Origin: CAZVWJ01 sp964631325
GTDB taxonomy: Bacteria; T1Sed10-126
Direction of reading: 5' to 3'
DNA length: 33,943 nucleotides
NCBI GenBank assembly: GCA_964631325.1
Contig: CAZVWJ010000026.1
Location: 1-33,943, forward strand
Shown one piece after another: positions 7,572-15,413 of this stretch. The notes under the pieces are model-generated. The model did no database searches. It saw only the letters and a list, made by a program, of their open reading frames with translations, and was not told where the DNA came from. Made by a program: the position numbers and the translations under genes. Every line of letters begins with the position of its first letter. Position 1 is the stretch's first letter.

Positions 7572-8502
7572 TGGTCCCCCCCCCGTTGTATTTTTGAAGA
7601 GTTGCTTGAACTTTTCTGACCTGATCGTAATCAGAGTCAGTGGCCGGAGCAAATTTTTCTATATCATCCCCGAGGGAATGGAGCGCGGGTTTATTTTTTT
7701 TGTGTAGAGTGAGAAAAAAGTCCCTGATTTTTTTGGTTAATTTTTTATTTTCACTGAGTTTGTCGGAAATTACATAGGGTTCGGAAGGAATTGGCTTTGA
7801 GCGGGCGAGTATGGGTAATTTTTCATTGATCTTATTTTCGGTGACCAGGGTCCGAGCATCGTCAAAAGTAGCTCCGGCGTCAAACTGTTTGTTTAAAACT
7901 GCCCGGGCTACGGCGTCATGGCGCCCCAGAAATTGATGTTGAGTGGTCTTCGCAAGTGGATCAAAACCGTATTTTTTTATTAACAGGGCCCGGGGAAAAA
8001 GGTAACCGGAGGTAGAATCAGGATCAACGAATGCCATCGATTTGCCCTCAATTTCGGAAGCCGAGGTTATTCCGCTGTTTTGATGGGTAAAAATAATCGA
8101 ACGGTAATAAGGTTTTCCATATCGAACAGGCCGGACCAGGGGACGGTAATTTGATTTTTTGCTGGCCTGCACATAAGCAAAGGGTCCCAGAATTGCTAAC
8201 TGATAGCGATTTTGTTTTAGCCGGTTGATGATCTGTTGATACTCAGAAGCAAAGCGGAATTGGACCTCACGGTCAAGGTAGTCTTCCAGGACTCGAGTAA
8301 ATTTTTTCTGGGTCTCCAGGAGCTGAATAATGGATTGTGAGGGTACCTGGCCAATCAGAAACGGTTTTTTTTCAGGCGCTTTAAGTTCGGAAAAATCGAA
8401 GTTTTGAAAATTTTCTTCCCCACAGCTCACAAGCAGAAGAGCAAGGAAAAAGATGAGCACCAGCAGAGATAATTTAACACTATCTTTAATAGTAGTAGCC
8501 AC
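7555..8502 (-). CDS. PhnD-type substrate-binding lipoprotein
   Basis: 315 residues from a GTG start with TCTGGGGG 8 bases upstream. A lipoprotein signal peptide ends in the lipobox LLVSC, so the protein is anchored outside the cytoplasmic membrane. The body matches the phosphate/phosphite/phosphonate-binding family (periplasmic-binding fold II): YQLAILGPFAYVQA, GKSMAFVDPDSTSGYLFPRALL and the 'A...G..FDAGATFDDA' segment are characteristic. No permease or ATPase gene follows. Instead the stop overlaps the start of a HAMP sensor protein, which points to a sensing rather than an import role, as in other SBP/sensor pairs. The ligand cannot be told from sequence. Confidence 0.85.
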   Translation of the reverse strand: MATTIKDSVKLSLLVLIFFLALLLVSCGEENFQNFDFSELKAPEKKPFLIGQVPSQSIIQLLETQKKFTRVLEDYLDREVQFRFASEYQQIINRLKQNRYQLAILGPFAYVQASKKSNYRPLVRPVRYGKPYYRSIIFTHQNSGITSASEIEGKSMAFVDPDSTSGYLFPRALLIKKYGFDPLAKTTQHQFLGRHDAVARAVLNKQFDAGATFDDARTLVTENKINEKLPILARSKPIPSEPYVISDKLSENKKLTKKIRDFFLTLHKKNKPALHSLGDDIEKFAPATDSDYDQVRKVQATLQKYNGGGTNENQP

Positions 8503-8525
8503 GTTTGAACCCCCAGAAGGCTCAC

Positions 8526-8556
8526 TTGATAAATCTACTCAAACAAGAAGTATAAT
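8526..8556 (+). promoter_or_regulatory. candidate sigma-70 promoter for the FapA-like gene
   Basis: TTGATA at 8526-8531 and a perfect TATAAT at 8551-8556. The 19-base spacer is longer than ideal. It lies in the divergent intergenic region, about 110 bases before the FapA-like start. Confidence 0.4.
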
Positions 8557-8666
8557 CCTATCTTACTTTTTTATTACTCAAAAGTTTTTTAAATTGTCCT
8601 TCTCCAAAAAGGTTGAATTATTGCAGAAAAAAAGGCATGCTAAATTACTTTCAGGGGTGAAAAAAT

Positions 8667-9827
8667 ATGGTACCAAATGAAACTGAAGCTAAGAGCACAG
8701 TTTCTCTTCATTTTTGTGAGCCCGGCCAGGTCCTGGCTGCCGAAGTACGGAATTCTAATGGCCAGAAGATAGTTCCAAAAGGTAAAAAATTAAATGAAAA
8801 AATTCTGCGAAGATTAACTTCAGCCGGGGTCAAACGTGTTACTATTTTTGCGGAGTCCGAGGGAAAAGAAGAAGTCGTAGAGCGGAAAAAGACGGAAACG
8901 AAAAAAAGACGACAAAATATTATTAAAGAAACCAGCAAGGGTTTAGTGGTGACCGGAGATTTAACTGAAGATTTTAAAGGGGAAGAGGATATCGTTGTGG
9001 AGGGTGACGTTTACGCGGGTGCAACCCTGGAAACAACTGGAAACATTCAGATTGAAGGGGCGGTAAACGAAGGTACTCTCTGTTCCAGGGAGGGGATGGT
9101 AAACGTCCAGGGAGAAGTTACCGGCAAAAATATTAGATTTGAAGCAGAGAAATTTATTAGGTTGCCGTCAGTGGAACAGGCGGAGGTCTCCATGGAGGGG
9201 AATGTGGTAATTCGGGGACCGGTCACTGAAGCTGACATTGAATGTCTGGGCAATATGGTAATTCATCACGACGAAGTTAAAGCGCGGGTGGTTGATTCAG
9301 AACTAAAAGTGGAAGGAAAATTATTTGCTGACGAAGTTGATGCCAATAAAACAGATGGTTCTCAGCTTTTTTTCCGTGACCCGGAAAAACAGGCAGTCCG
9401 GCGGCGCCAAAAGGAATTAAAGGAGCAGATTGAAGAGCTTGAACAAGAATTTTCAAAACTGCGTAAGGTAGTTAACACGGTTAAACAGTTGGGGGATAAA
9501 GTAAAAGAATTATCGACTGATAAAAAGAATAAATTAAAACAACATATGTCTCGCTTTAAAAAAATTCAAAACCGATTAAGTCAATCACGCAACCAGGTTG
9601 ATGAATGTGAAGCTACGTTGGAAGAATTGAAACAGGAACGCCGGTATTTTATGCGGGTCTTAAACACGCTTAGAAAAAGCACGAGTATCACAATGGAAAA
9701 TACCATGATTAACCTTGATGAAGATGAATGGAACGTCCAGCTTTACAAGAAGAGCATGATTGTGGTTCAGGCTGTTGATAATTTGCCTGACGATGAATTT
9801 GATGAGTTGAGTTTGCTGAAAGGTTGA
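8667..9827 (+). CDS. FapA (DUF342) family protein
   Basis: 386 residues with AGGGGTGA before the ATG. The N-terminal 55 residues (PGQVLAAEVRNSNGQKIVPKGKKLNEKILRRL in pieces) resemble the small domain found ahead of HD-GYP modules. A charged linker (residues 70-90) is followed by a right-handed beta-helix of short repeats with 'V.G.V..GA.....G.I.I.G.V' rhythm (about 95-235), typical of the FapA/DUF342 group and related to polymer-forming bactofilins. Residues about 240-335 form a long coiled coil (KELKEQIEELEQEF...). FapA proteins are cytoplasmic scaffold-like proteins linked to cell-surface signalling, membrane or envelope functions; no enzyme role is known. It is divergent from the lipoprotein/HAMP pair and may share control with it. 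Confidence 0.75.
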   Translation: MVPNETEAKSTVSLHFCEPGQVLAAEVRNSNGQKIVPKGKKLNEKILRRLTSAGVKRVTIFAESEGKEEVVERKKTETKKRRQNIIKETSKGLVVTGDLTEDFKGEEDIVVEGDVYAGATLETTGNIQIEGAVNEGTLCSREGMVNVQGEVTGKNIRFEAEKFIRLPSVEQAEVSMEGNVVIRGPVTEADIECLGNMVIHHDEVKARVVDSELKVEGKLFADEVDANKTDGSQLFFRDPEKQAVRRRQKELKEQIEELEQEFSKLRKVVNTVKQLGDKVKELSTDKKNKLKQHMSRFKKIQNRLSQSRNQVDECEATLEELKQERRYFMRVLNTLRKSTSITMENTMINLDEDEWNVQLYKKSMIVVQAVDNLPDDEFDELSLLKG

Positions 9828-9893
9828 TTCACTTTTCTAATATCAGAGTTCCAAGTTGATTTCAAATGATTTTTTCTCCGCCAAAAAAAATTG

Positions 9894-9922
9894 TTGTTTT
9901 CCCTTGATTCCTTCTTTATAAT
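9894..9922 (+). promoter_or_regulatory. promoter of the hydrogenase operon
   Basis: TTGTTT (9894-9899), a 17-base spacer and a perfect TATAAT (9917-9922). This gives a predicted start near 9929 and a 5' leader of about 95 bases before the first gene. It is the only good promoter between the FapA-like gene and the long operon, so it probably drives the whole cluster. Confidence 0.65.
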
Positions 9923-10023
9923 TATTGCTGATTTATATATACCCCCGGTTAATTCACTTCAAACCGTTAATAGAGAGTTACAAGTCCGGGACTGGTTTAT
10001 TATTTTAGCAAAGGGGTAGCTAA

Positions 10024-11049
10024 TTGGCTAAATACAAATTAACTGCAGGCAAAATTAACAAGCTCATTCGTTCCCGGCAGGAAAAGTCTCGGGTGATGGT
10101 GCCCCGTGAGGTAGAGGGAAAGGTTGAACTGATGGACCTCGATGAAAATACCAATCCTTCTATCGCCGTTGATTTTTTTCGTCCCTTTGATCCGCTCAAA
10201 CCATTTTTACTTTCTCCTTTTGAACAGGTGGCTTCCTTTCCCGCTCCCCCGGAGGAAAAAGATTTTCCCGAACTGACTCTTTTTGGCTTTAAAGCATGTT
10301 CGGTTAACCATCTTCGTTTATTAGACGAAATTATGTTGGACGAGGAGTGGACTGATGAATTTTATAAAAAGAGACGGGAAAATTTATTTATAATTTCTAC
10401 TGATTGTGTAGAAGTCCGGGAAACCTGTTTTTGCACTGAGGTTGGCCTGGCTCCGTACCCCACTACTGGAAATTTTGATTTAAATATTTCGCATCTTGAA
10501 GATACTTACATAGTCACAGCCGGCAGTGAAAAAGGGGAACGGGCCCTGGCTGAAGCAAATATCAAAACAGAAGAAATTTCTTCGGAATTGGAAAAACAAT
10601 TACAAAATCAACGTGAAGAAATTGCCAGCCGGGTTGAAAAGCAGAATGAGGAATATAACATCACCGAAAATATTCACGAAGCTGTGAGAGAAAATCGGGA
10701 GGCAGAAGTTTTTGAGGAAAAGGCTGAAGATTGTGTGGAGTGCGGTGGTTGTAATTTAGTCTGTTCCTCTTGTTACTGTTTTTATCTGGCTGACCGGCCT
10801 GAATCCGAAAAAGAATTTACCCGTCACCGGGTCTGGGATTCCTGCCAGTACAATGCCTATGCCCGGGTGGCCGGTGACGAGTCTCCCCGGCCTCTGCTGG
10901 CTCAACGTATCCGCCATCGACTGGCCCACAAGTTTGATTATCTAAAAGAAAAATTTGATTTTTACGGTTGCGTGGGATGCGGGCGCTGTATTTCAGCCTG
11001 TCCGGCTGACATAGATATCAGGGAGCTATTGAAAGGAGTTCAGAGATGA
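10024..11049 (+). CDS. Fe-S electron-transfer subunit, AsrA/HydB type
   Basis: 341 residues from a TTG start with AAAGGGG 9 bases upstream. N-terminal two thirds match the iron-sulfur beta subunit of cytosolic sulfhydrogenases (HydB) and anaerobic sulfite reductase AsrA: FFRPFDPLKPFLLSP, LFGFKACSVNHLRLLDEIML, STDCVEVRETCFC. Two C-terminal clusters follow: CVECGGCNLVCSSCYCF from Cys237 and CVGCGRCISACPADIDI from Cys316, each able to hold [4Fe-4S]. A charged helical insert lies at about 185-230. In known systems this protein carries electrons between a flavoprotein (AsrB/HydG) and the catalytic subunits. Here it is the first gene of a membrane-bound group 4 hydrogenase operon, overlaps its HydG-like partner by 4 bp (ATGA) and has no sulfite reductase or group 3 hydrogenase gene nearby. 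Confidence 0.85.
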   Translation: MAKYKLTAGKINKLIRSRQEKSRVMVPREVEGKVELMDLDENTNPSIAVDFFRPFDPLKPFLLSPFEQVASFPAPPEEKDFPELTLFGFKACSVNHLRLLDEIMLDEEWTDEFYKKRRENLFIISTDCVEVRETCFCTEVGLAPYPTTGNFDLNISHLEDTYIVTAGSEKGERALAEANIKTEEISSELEKQLQNQREEIASRVEKQNEEYNITENIHEAVRENREAEVFEEKAEDCVECGGCNLVCSSCYCFYLADRPESEKEFTRHRVWDSCQYNAYARVAGDESPRPLLAQRIRHRLAHKFDYLKEKFDFYGCVGCGRCISACPADIDIRELLKGVQR

Positions 11050-11867
11050 ATCCCTACCAGTCAATTCCGGCAGAATTAGTGGAAATAAATAAAGAATCTC
11101 CAACAATTACCACTTACCGGATTGTGCCGGAAGAAGAAATTTCCTTTGCTACCGGGCAATTTGTTGAACTAACTGTTCCGGGCGTAGGAGAAGCTCCTTT
11201 TACTCCCTCTTCCTCGCCTTCCGTTACTGAAGAGATGGAAATCAGTATAATGCACGTTGGCGAAGTGACAAATTCTCTCGCTGAAGAGGTTGAAGAAGGT
11301 GATACTCTCGGTGTTCGTGGACCTTTTGGAAACGGTTATCCACTTGAGGAATATCAGAATAGGGAAATTTATATCGTGGGCGGGGGCGTGGGGCTGGCTC
11401 CTTTACGCAGTTTAATCTATGCTCTGCGGAATACGATTGATGACTACGAAGCTGTCCGGATTAAATTTGGGGCCCGGACTCCCGAGGATATTATTTATAA
11501 GCAGGAAGTCAGACAGTGGCGCGAGGAGCAAGAAATAAATTTAGAACTAACCGTTGATTCCGACGAAGAATTTCCCGAGTGGGATGAAAACGTCGGAGTG
11601 GTAACCACAATTATGGATGAATCAGAAGTGGATTCGGAAGCTGGAGTAGCCGTTGTCTGCGGTCCCCCGATAATGATGAAATTTGCCACTCAGAAACTGC
11701 TGGATATGGGTTATGATCCGGCTCAGATTTATCTTTCAATGGAAAAAAATATGTCCTGTGGAGTAGGGAAGTGCGGTCACTGTGGTATCGGTCCCTATTA
11801 TGTCTGTCAGGATGGACCGGTAATGACTTACGATATGCTTGAAGGATACGACGAGGTTTTTGAATAA
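11046..11867 (+). CDS. FAD/NAD(P)-binding oxidoreductase, AsrB/HydG type
   Basis: 273 residues with AAAGGAG before the ATG. Ferredoxin-NADP reductase-like layout: an N-terminal FAD-binding beta barrel (FATGQFVELTVPGVGEAPF), a nucleotide-binding region with GGGVGLAPLRSLIYAL at about 116-131 and VVCGPPIMMKFA at about 206, then a C-terminal [2Fe-2S] site CGVGKCGHCGIGPYYVC from Cys238. This is the signature of HydG (sulfhydrogenase gamma) and AsrB, which exchange electrons between NAD(P)H and the Fe-S partner. Overlap with the HydB-like gene shows that they form one module. In this operon it would link the cellular NAD(P)H pool to the hydrogenase; whether NADH or NADPH is used cannot be read from the sequence. 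Confidence 0.88.
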   Translation: MNPYQSIPAELVEINKESPTITTYRIVPEEEISFATGQFVELTVPGVGEAPFTPSSSPSVTEEMEISIMHVGEVTNSLAEEVEEGDTLGVRGPFGNGYPLEEYQNREIYIVGGGVGLAPLRSLIYALRNTIDDYEAVRIKFGARTPEDIIYKQEVRQWREEQEINLELTVDSDEEFPEWDENVGVVTTIMDESEVDSEAGVAVVCGPPIMMKFATQKLLDMGYDPAQIYLSMEKNMSCGVGKCGHCGIGPYYVCQDGPVMTYDMLEGYDEVFE

Positions 11868-11897
11868 TATGAATTTTCCGGTTAAAGTGGGTTAATT

Positions 11898-12401
11898 ATG
11901 GAAACTGGTTTGTTTATTGACCTGGAAATCTGCCGCCGTTGTCCGGAATGCGTGGTGGACTGTGATTACTTTTTTCACCCCGATAACAACGGAATAACAA
12001 AGATGCGTGAGATAGGTACCTGGTATGAAATTTGCCGCCAGTGTGAAGACGCACCCTGTGTTGAATCATGTCCCCAGGAAGCCCTGGAGAAGACGGAGGA
12101 CGGTCGCGTAGAGAGAGCGAGTATGCTCTGTATTCGCTGTCGGACCTGCACGATTGCCTGTCCTTTTGGGACGATGGACCGGGATGTTCTCGCTTTTGTT
12201 CATTCCGGTTGTGATCTTTGCGAACCACGTCTTGAGGCCGGAGAAAAGCCCGTTTGTGTAGAGACCTGTCCCTATGATGCGCTGGACTACGGTGAATATG
12301 AAGAAGCCCCTGAAGCTGATATTTACCGGGTAAAACCCGGTTTCTATGTGCACGCCGTTCAGTGGGAGGACCCAGAGGGTGAGCAAAATGATGGCGGTTG
12401 A
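11898..12401 (+). CDS. polyferredoxin, HycB/HydN-like
   Basis: 167 residues holding four cysteine groups in the DMSO-reductase-beta/HycB pattern: CRRCPECVVDC (13-23), CRQCEDAPCVESCP, CIRCRTCTIACP and CDLCEPRLEAGEKPVCVETCP. This is enough for four [4Fe-4S] clusters. Such subunits wire an electron-input module to the hydrogenase core. Its place between the diaphorase-like pair and the NuoH-like membrane subunit fits that job. The ribosome site is weak (GTGGGTTAATT), and the end overlaps the next gene by 14 bases, suggesting coupling. Confidence 0.85.
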   Translation: METGLFIDLEICRRCPECVVDCDYFFHPDNNGITKMREIGTWYEICRQCEDAPCVESCPQEALEKTEDGRVERASMLCIRCRTCTIACPFGTMDRDVLAFVHSGCDLCEPRLEAGEKPVCVETCPYDALDYGEYEEAPEADIYRVKPGFYVHAVQWEDPEGEQNDGG

Positions 12402-13332
12402 ATGGTATATGTATTTGTTTTATTTTTTCATCTTTCCGGGCTTTCTTTTTTCGCTGGTAGTTGGACTGCTGGCCTCCTGGATAGATCGAAAAGTGACTGC
12501 CCGGCTTCAGTGGCGAGTTGGTCCGCCGCTTCTTCAGCCAGTGTACGATTTGATAAAATTATTTGGGAAAGAAGTGGTTCTGCCTACGACGGCGCAGCCA
12601 TTGGTGTTTCTGTTTGCTCCGGTGGTCGGATTGACCGGAGCTGTTCTGTCGACGTTTTTGCTTGGCACTGCTAATTTTTTAGGGCAGGCGTTTGTGGGAG
12701 ATTTAATTGTTCTTATTTATTTATTACTTTTGCCTTCGCTGGCAATAATTGTGGGGGGATCATCATCCGGAAATCCACACTCTTCTATTGGTTCTTCCCG
12801 GGAAATGAAGTTGATTTTAGCCTATGAATTGCCTCTCGCACTTGCAGTAATTACCGTAATAATAAATTCTGGTTTTACGCTTAATCTGGTTAAAATTGCT
12901 TCTGAGTGGGGGTTGAGTTCGGTTTCCGGTTTTATTGCTTTCCTGGTTACGCTGGTTTGCATTCAGGCAAAATTGGCTGAGGTTCCGTTTGATTTGCCCG
13001 AAGCTGAGACTGAGCTGATGGAAGGCCCCTTGATTGAATATTCGGGGTTACCTCTGGCAGTGTTCAAAACCACTGAGGCGATTTTACTTTACTTACTACC
13101 ACTTTACGTGATTACGCTTTTTATGGGGGGAATAAGTAATGGTTGGGGATATCTATACGGGACCTTGAAGTATGTGCTTATACTTGTTTTGATAATCTTG
13201 GCTAAAAATACTAACCCCCGGTTGCGCATTGACCAGGCGGTTACATTTTTCTGGACGTGGATGTCTTTACTCTCCTTTGCGGCAGTGATTCTTGCCGTTC
13301 TGGGAAGATTTTTTGGAGTGAGCTGGCTATGA
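12388..13332 (+). CDS. hydrogenase membrane anchor, NuoH/MbhM/HycD type
   Basis: 314 residues starting at MMAVEWYMY, with GAGGGTGAG just upstream; an earlier in-frame ATG (12346) lies deep in the ferredoxin gene. About eight membrane spans. The conserved loop AEVPFDLPEAETELMEGPLIEYSG (positions about 200-224) and SWIDRKVTARLQWRVGPP near the N-terminus are diagnostic of the NuoH family, whose acidic loop forms the link between the Fe-S arm and the ion channel. In group 4 hydrogenases this subunit (MbhM, HycD, EchB) fixes the soluble module to the membrane. Stop and next start overlap (ATGA). Confidence 0.92.
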   Translation: MMAVEWYMYLFYFFIFPGFLFSLVVGLLASWIDRKVTARLQWRVGPPLLQPVYDLIKLFGKEVVLPTTAQPLVFLFAPVVGLTGAVLSTFLLGTANFLGQAFVGDLIVLIYLLLLPSLAIIVGGSSSGNPHSSIGSSREMKLILAYELPLALAVITVIINSGFTLNLVKIASEWGLSSVSGFIAFLVTLVCIQAKLAEVPFDLPEAETELMEGPLIEYSGLPLAVFKTTEAILLYLLPLYVITLFMGGISNGWGYLYGTLKYVLILVLIILAKNTNPRLRIDQAVTFFWTWMSLLSFAAVILAVLGRFFGVSWL

Positions 13333-13772
13333 GTTGGAAAGAAAAATTGGCCTGCTGGGGAATTAAACGATCCCCCTGGGTTTATCACGTGAACACGGGT
13401 GCCTGCAATAATTGCGATATTGAAATCCTGGATGTTATCTGCCCCCGGTTTGACGCGGAGAGATTTGGTTTAAAGCTGGTCGGTACTCCCAAACACGCGG
13501 ATGTACTGCTGGTTTCCGGTCCGGTTACCCGGCACACTGAACAGCCGTTAAGAGATATTTATGAAGCGACTCCCAAACCCTGTGCGGTTATTGCCTTTGG
13601 AGCCTGTGGGTGTTCAAGTGGGATATTTGAACCTGGTGCGAATGTACACGGCACTGTTGACCGGGTGATTAAGGAAGAAGATCCGGAAGCCTTAATCACC
13701 TATGTCCCCGGCTGTCCCCCTAGACCCGAGGCGATTGTATCGGCCGCTCTTAAAACCCTGGAGGCTCTTTAA
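13329..13772 (+). CDS. group 4 [NiFe] hydrogenase small subunit, NuoB/MbhJ type
   Basis: 147 residues from the ATG overlapping the previous stop. Cysteine pattern is that of EchC/MbhJ/HycG: CNNCDIE near residue 19-25, FGACGCSSG, and GCPPRPE near the end, together binding the proximal [4Fe-4S] cluster beside the nickel site. DVLLVSGPVTRH and ERFGLKLVGTPKHAD are also family segments. It is shorter than NuoB, as usual for hydrogenases. It ends with TAATG shared by the next gene. Confidence 0.93.
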   Translation: MSWKEKLACWGIKRSPWVYHVNTGACNNCDIEILDVICPRFDAERFGLKLVGTPKHADVLLVSGPVTRHTEQPLRDIYEATPKPCAVIAFGACGCSSGIFEPGANVHGTVDRVIKEEDPEALITYVPGCPPRPEAIVSAALKTLEAL

Positions 13773-14224
13773 TGACCCCGGAAGAAGTAGTTGAGAGAAT
13801 TAATTCGGAAATTGGAGAAATAATTGAGGAAACCAAACAGCCTAACTCCCGCCGTGTCTACCATACGGTTGATAAACAGTATATTAAAGAACTGGCCACT
13901 TTGTTTCACCAAGATTTGCGGGGCCGCCTGGCGACAATTACCGGTCGGGATACAGAAACCGGAATTCAGCTTCTTTATCATTTTGTCTTTGACCATGACA
14001 ATTTCTACTGTACCCTTCGGGTAATTCTTGATCGGGAAGAACCGGTTGTGGAATCAATTCATGAGATTATTCCGGGAGCGGCTGCAGTAGAACGAGAAAT
14101 TAAAGATTTTTTGGGAGTAAAAGTTAAAAACGTCAAGTCAGCCGAAGATTTCTTAAAATTTGAAGGTCTGCCTGATGATTATTATCCCCTGCGGCAGGGA
14201 GTGGAGGGTCCACCCGATGAGTGA
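13772..14224 (+). CDS. NuoC/MbhK-like 30-kDa subunit
   Basis: 150 residues. Shows the complex I 30-kDa fold: a variable N-terminus, LLYHFVFDHDNFYCTLRVILDREEPVVESI, PGAAAVEREIKDFLGV and the closing segment PDDYYPLRQGVEGPP, which is the usual 'E..YPLRKD' end. It is a structural subunit that packs on the large subunit in the catalytic arm. The end overlaps the hydrogenase large subunit start by 8 bases. Confidence 0.88.
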   Translation: MTPEEVVERINSEIGEIIEETKQPNSRRVYHTVDKQYIKELATLFHQDLRGRLATITGRDTETGIQLLYHFVFDHDNFYCTLRVILDREEPVVESIHEIIPGAAAVEREIKDFLGVKVKNVKSAEDFLKFEGLPDDYYPLRQGVEGPPDE

Positions 14225-15413
14225 AGAACAAGAAGAACCAAAAGTTATTCCATTTGGTCCCTACCATCCGGTCCTTGAAGAGGGGGAACTCTTTGAGCTT
14301 ACTGTTCGTGGGGAAACCGTCGAGAACATAGTCTGGAAAACCGGCTATAATCATCGGAGTATAGAGTTTATTGCCGAGCAAAAGACTTACGATCAGATTG
14401 CCTTTTTAGTGGAAAGAATCTGTGGCATTTGTTCCGCTTCCCACCCTTATGCTTACGTTCGGGCCGTGGAGGACCTGGCGGATATTGAAGTGCCGGAGCG
14501 GGCCCAGTATATTCGAACTATCGTCGGCGAACTGGAGCGGCTGCACAGTCATCTCCTCTGGGTCGGACTGGCCGGACACTTTATTGGCTATAACACCGTA
14601 TTTATGTGGGGCTGGAAATATCGTGAACCGGTAGTTGATATTCTTGAAGCAGTGACTGGTAATCGCAATCACTATGCCACTTATAAAGTTGGCGGCGTTC
14701 GTCGTGATTTGCCGGAGAAAAAACATCAAAATATTTTGGATATGCTTGATCCGCTGGAAGAGAAGTGTCAGATGCTGCTTGATGCTGTTAGTGACGATCC
14801 GGTTTTGCATTCCCGGCTTAAAGGAGTTGGAGTGTTAACTGAAGAGGACGCCTGGGATTATTCCACGCTTGGACCAACCGCCCGTGGATCTAACCTTGAT
14901 ATTGATGTTCGCCGGGATCATTCCCAGGGCGTGGATGACATGCTTGATTGGGACGTAATTGTTGAGTCGGGTGGAGACGTTTATGCAAAAACTATGGTCC
15001 GGCTTAAGGAAAACCTGGAATCTATTAAAATAATTCGCCAGTGTATTAATCAAATTACTCCGGGTCCAATTGAAACTGAGGTCAGGGATATTCCACCGGG
15101 AGAGGGAATAGGCATCTACGAGGCCCCCCGGGGGGAAGCTATGCATTATGTGGCCTCGGATGGTACTAATAGTCCCATCCGCCATAAAATGCGAGCTCCC
15201 AGTTTTAATAACGTACCCTCATTTGATGCTTCCTGTGTGGGCGAGGAAATTGCTGACGTGCTGATTACTCTCGCTGCAGTTGATCCCTGCTATTCATGCA
15301 CTGAACGTTCAGTTAAAATCACTGAACCAGGTAGCCGTGAACGGATTTTGAGCCCGGAAAAATTGCTTGAAAGTTCTCACCAGAAAACTAAAGAGTTGAT
15401 GGACCAATGTTAA
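14217..15413 (+). CDS. group 4 [NiFe] hydrogenase large (catalytic) subunit
   Basis: 398 residues beginning MSEEQEEPK inside the end of the NuoC-like gene; a longer frame from 14160 is unlikely. It has both nickel-binding motifs: RICGICSASH (Cys69, Cys72) and DPCYSC (Cys358, Cys361). That makes it a true hydrogenase and not a NuoD, where these cysteines are lost. PFGPYHPVLEEGE at the N-terminus and ELERLHSHLLWVGL are typical of MbhL/EchE/HycE. After DPCYSCTER there is a tail of 34 residues, close in size to the HycE extension that HycI removes after Arg537, and a HycI-like protease gene lies at the end of this operon. The enzyme should interconvert 2H+ and H2 in the cytoplasm at the membrane. 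Confidence 0.95.
   Translation: MSEEQEEPKVIPFGPYHPVLEEGELFELTVRGETVENIVWKTGYNHRSIEFIAEQKTYDQIAFLVERICGICSASHPYAYVRAVEDLADIEVPERAQYIRTIVGELERLHSHLLWVGLAGHFIGYNTVFMWGWKYREPVVDILEAVTGNRNHYATYKVGGVRRDLPEKKHQNILDMLDPLEEKCQMLLDAVSDDPVLHSRLKGVGVLTEEDAWDYSTLGPTARGSNLDIDVRRDHSQGVDDMLDWDVIVESGGDVYAKTMVRLKENLESIKIIRQCINQITPGPIETEVRDIPPGEGIGIYEAPRGEAMHYVASDGTNSPIRHKMRAPSFNNVPSFDASCVGEEIADVLITLAAVDPCYSCTERSVKITEPGSRERILSPEKLLESSHQKTKELMDQC

Noticed and set aside
7572..7652. 27-residue extension of the HAMP sensor
   Set aside because: Overlaps the lipoprotein gene; the ATG at 7571 has a G-rich ribosome site and starts directly with a membrane anchor.
10024..11867. Anaerobic sulfite reductase asrAB
   Set aside because: No asrC follows, and both genes are embedded in the hydrogenase operon, so an electron-input role for the hydrogenase is more likely.
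14217..15413. NADH dehydrogenase NuoD (complex I)
   Set aside because: Both nickel-ligand CxxC motifs are present, which true NuoD lacks.
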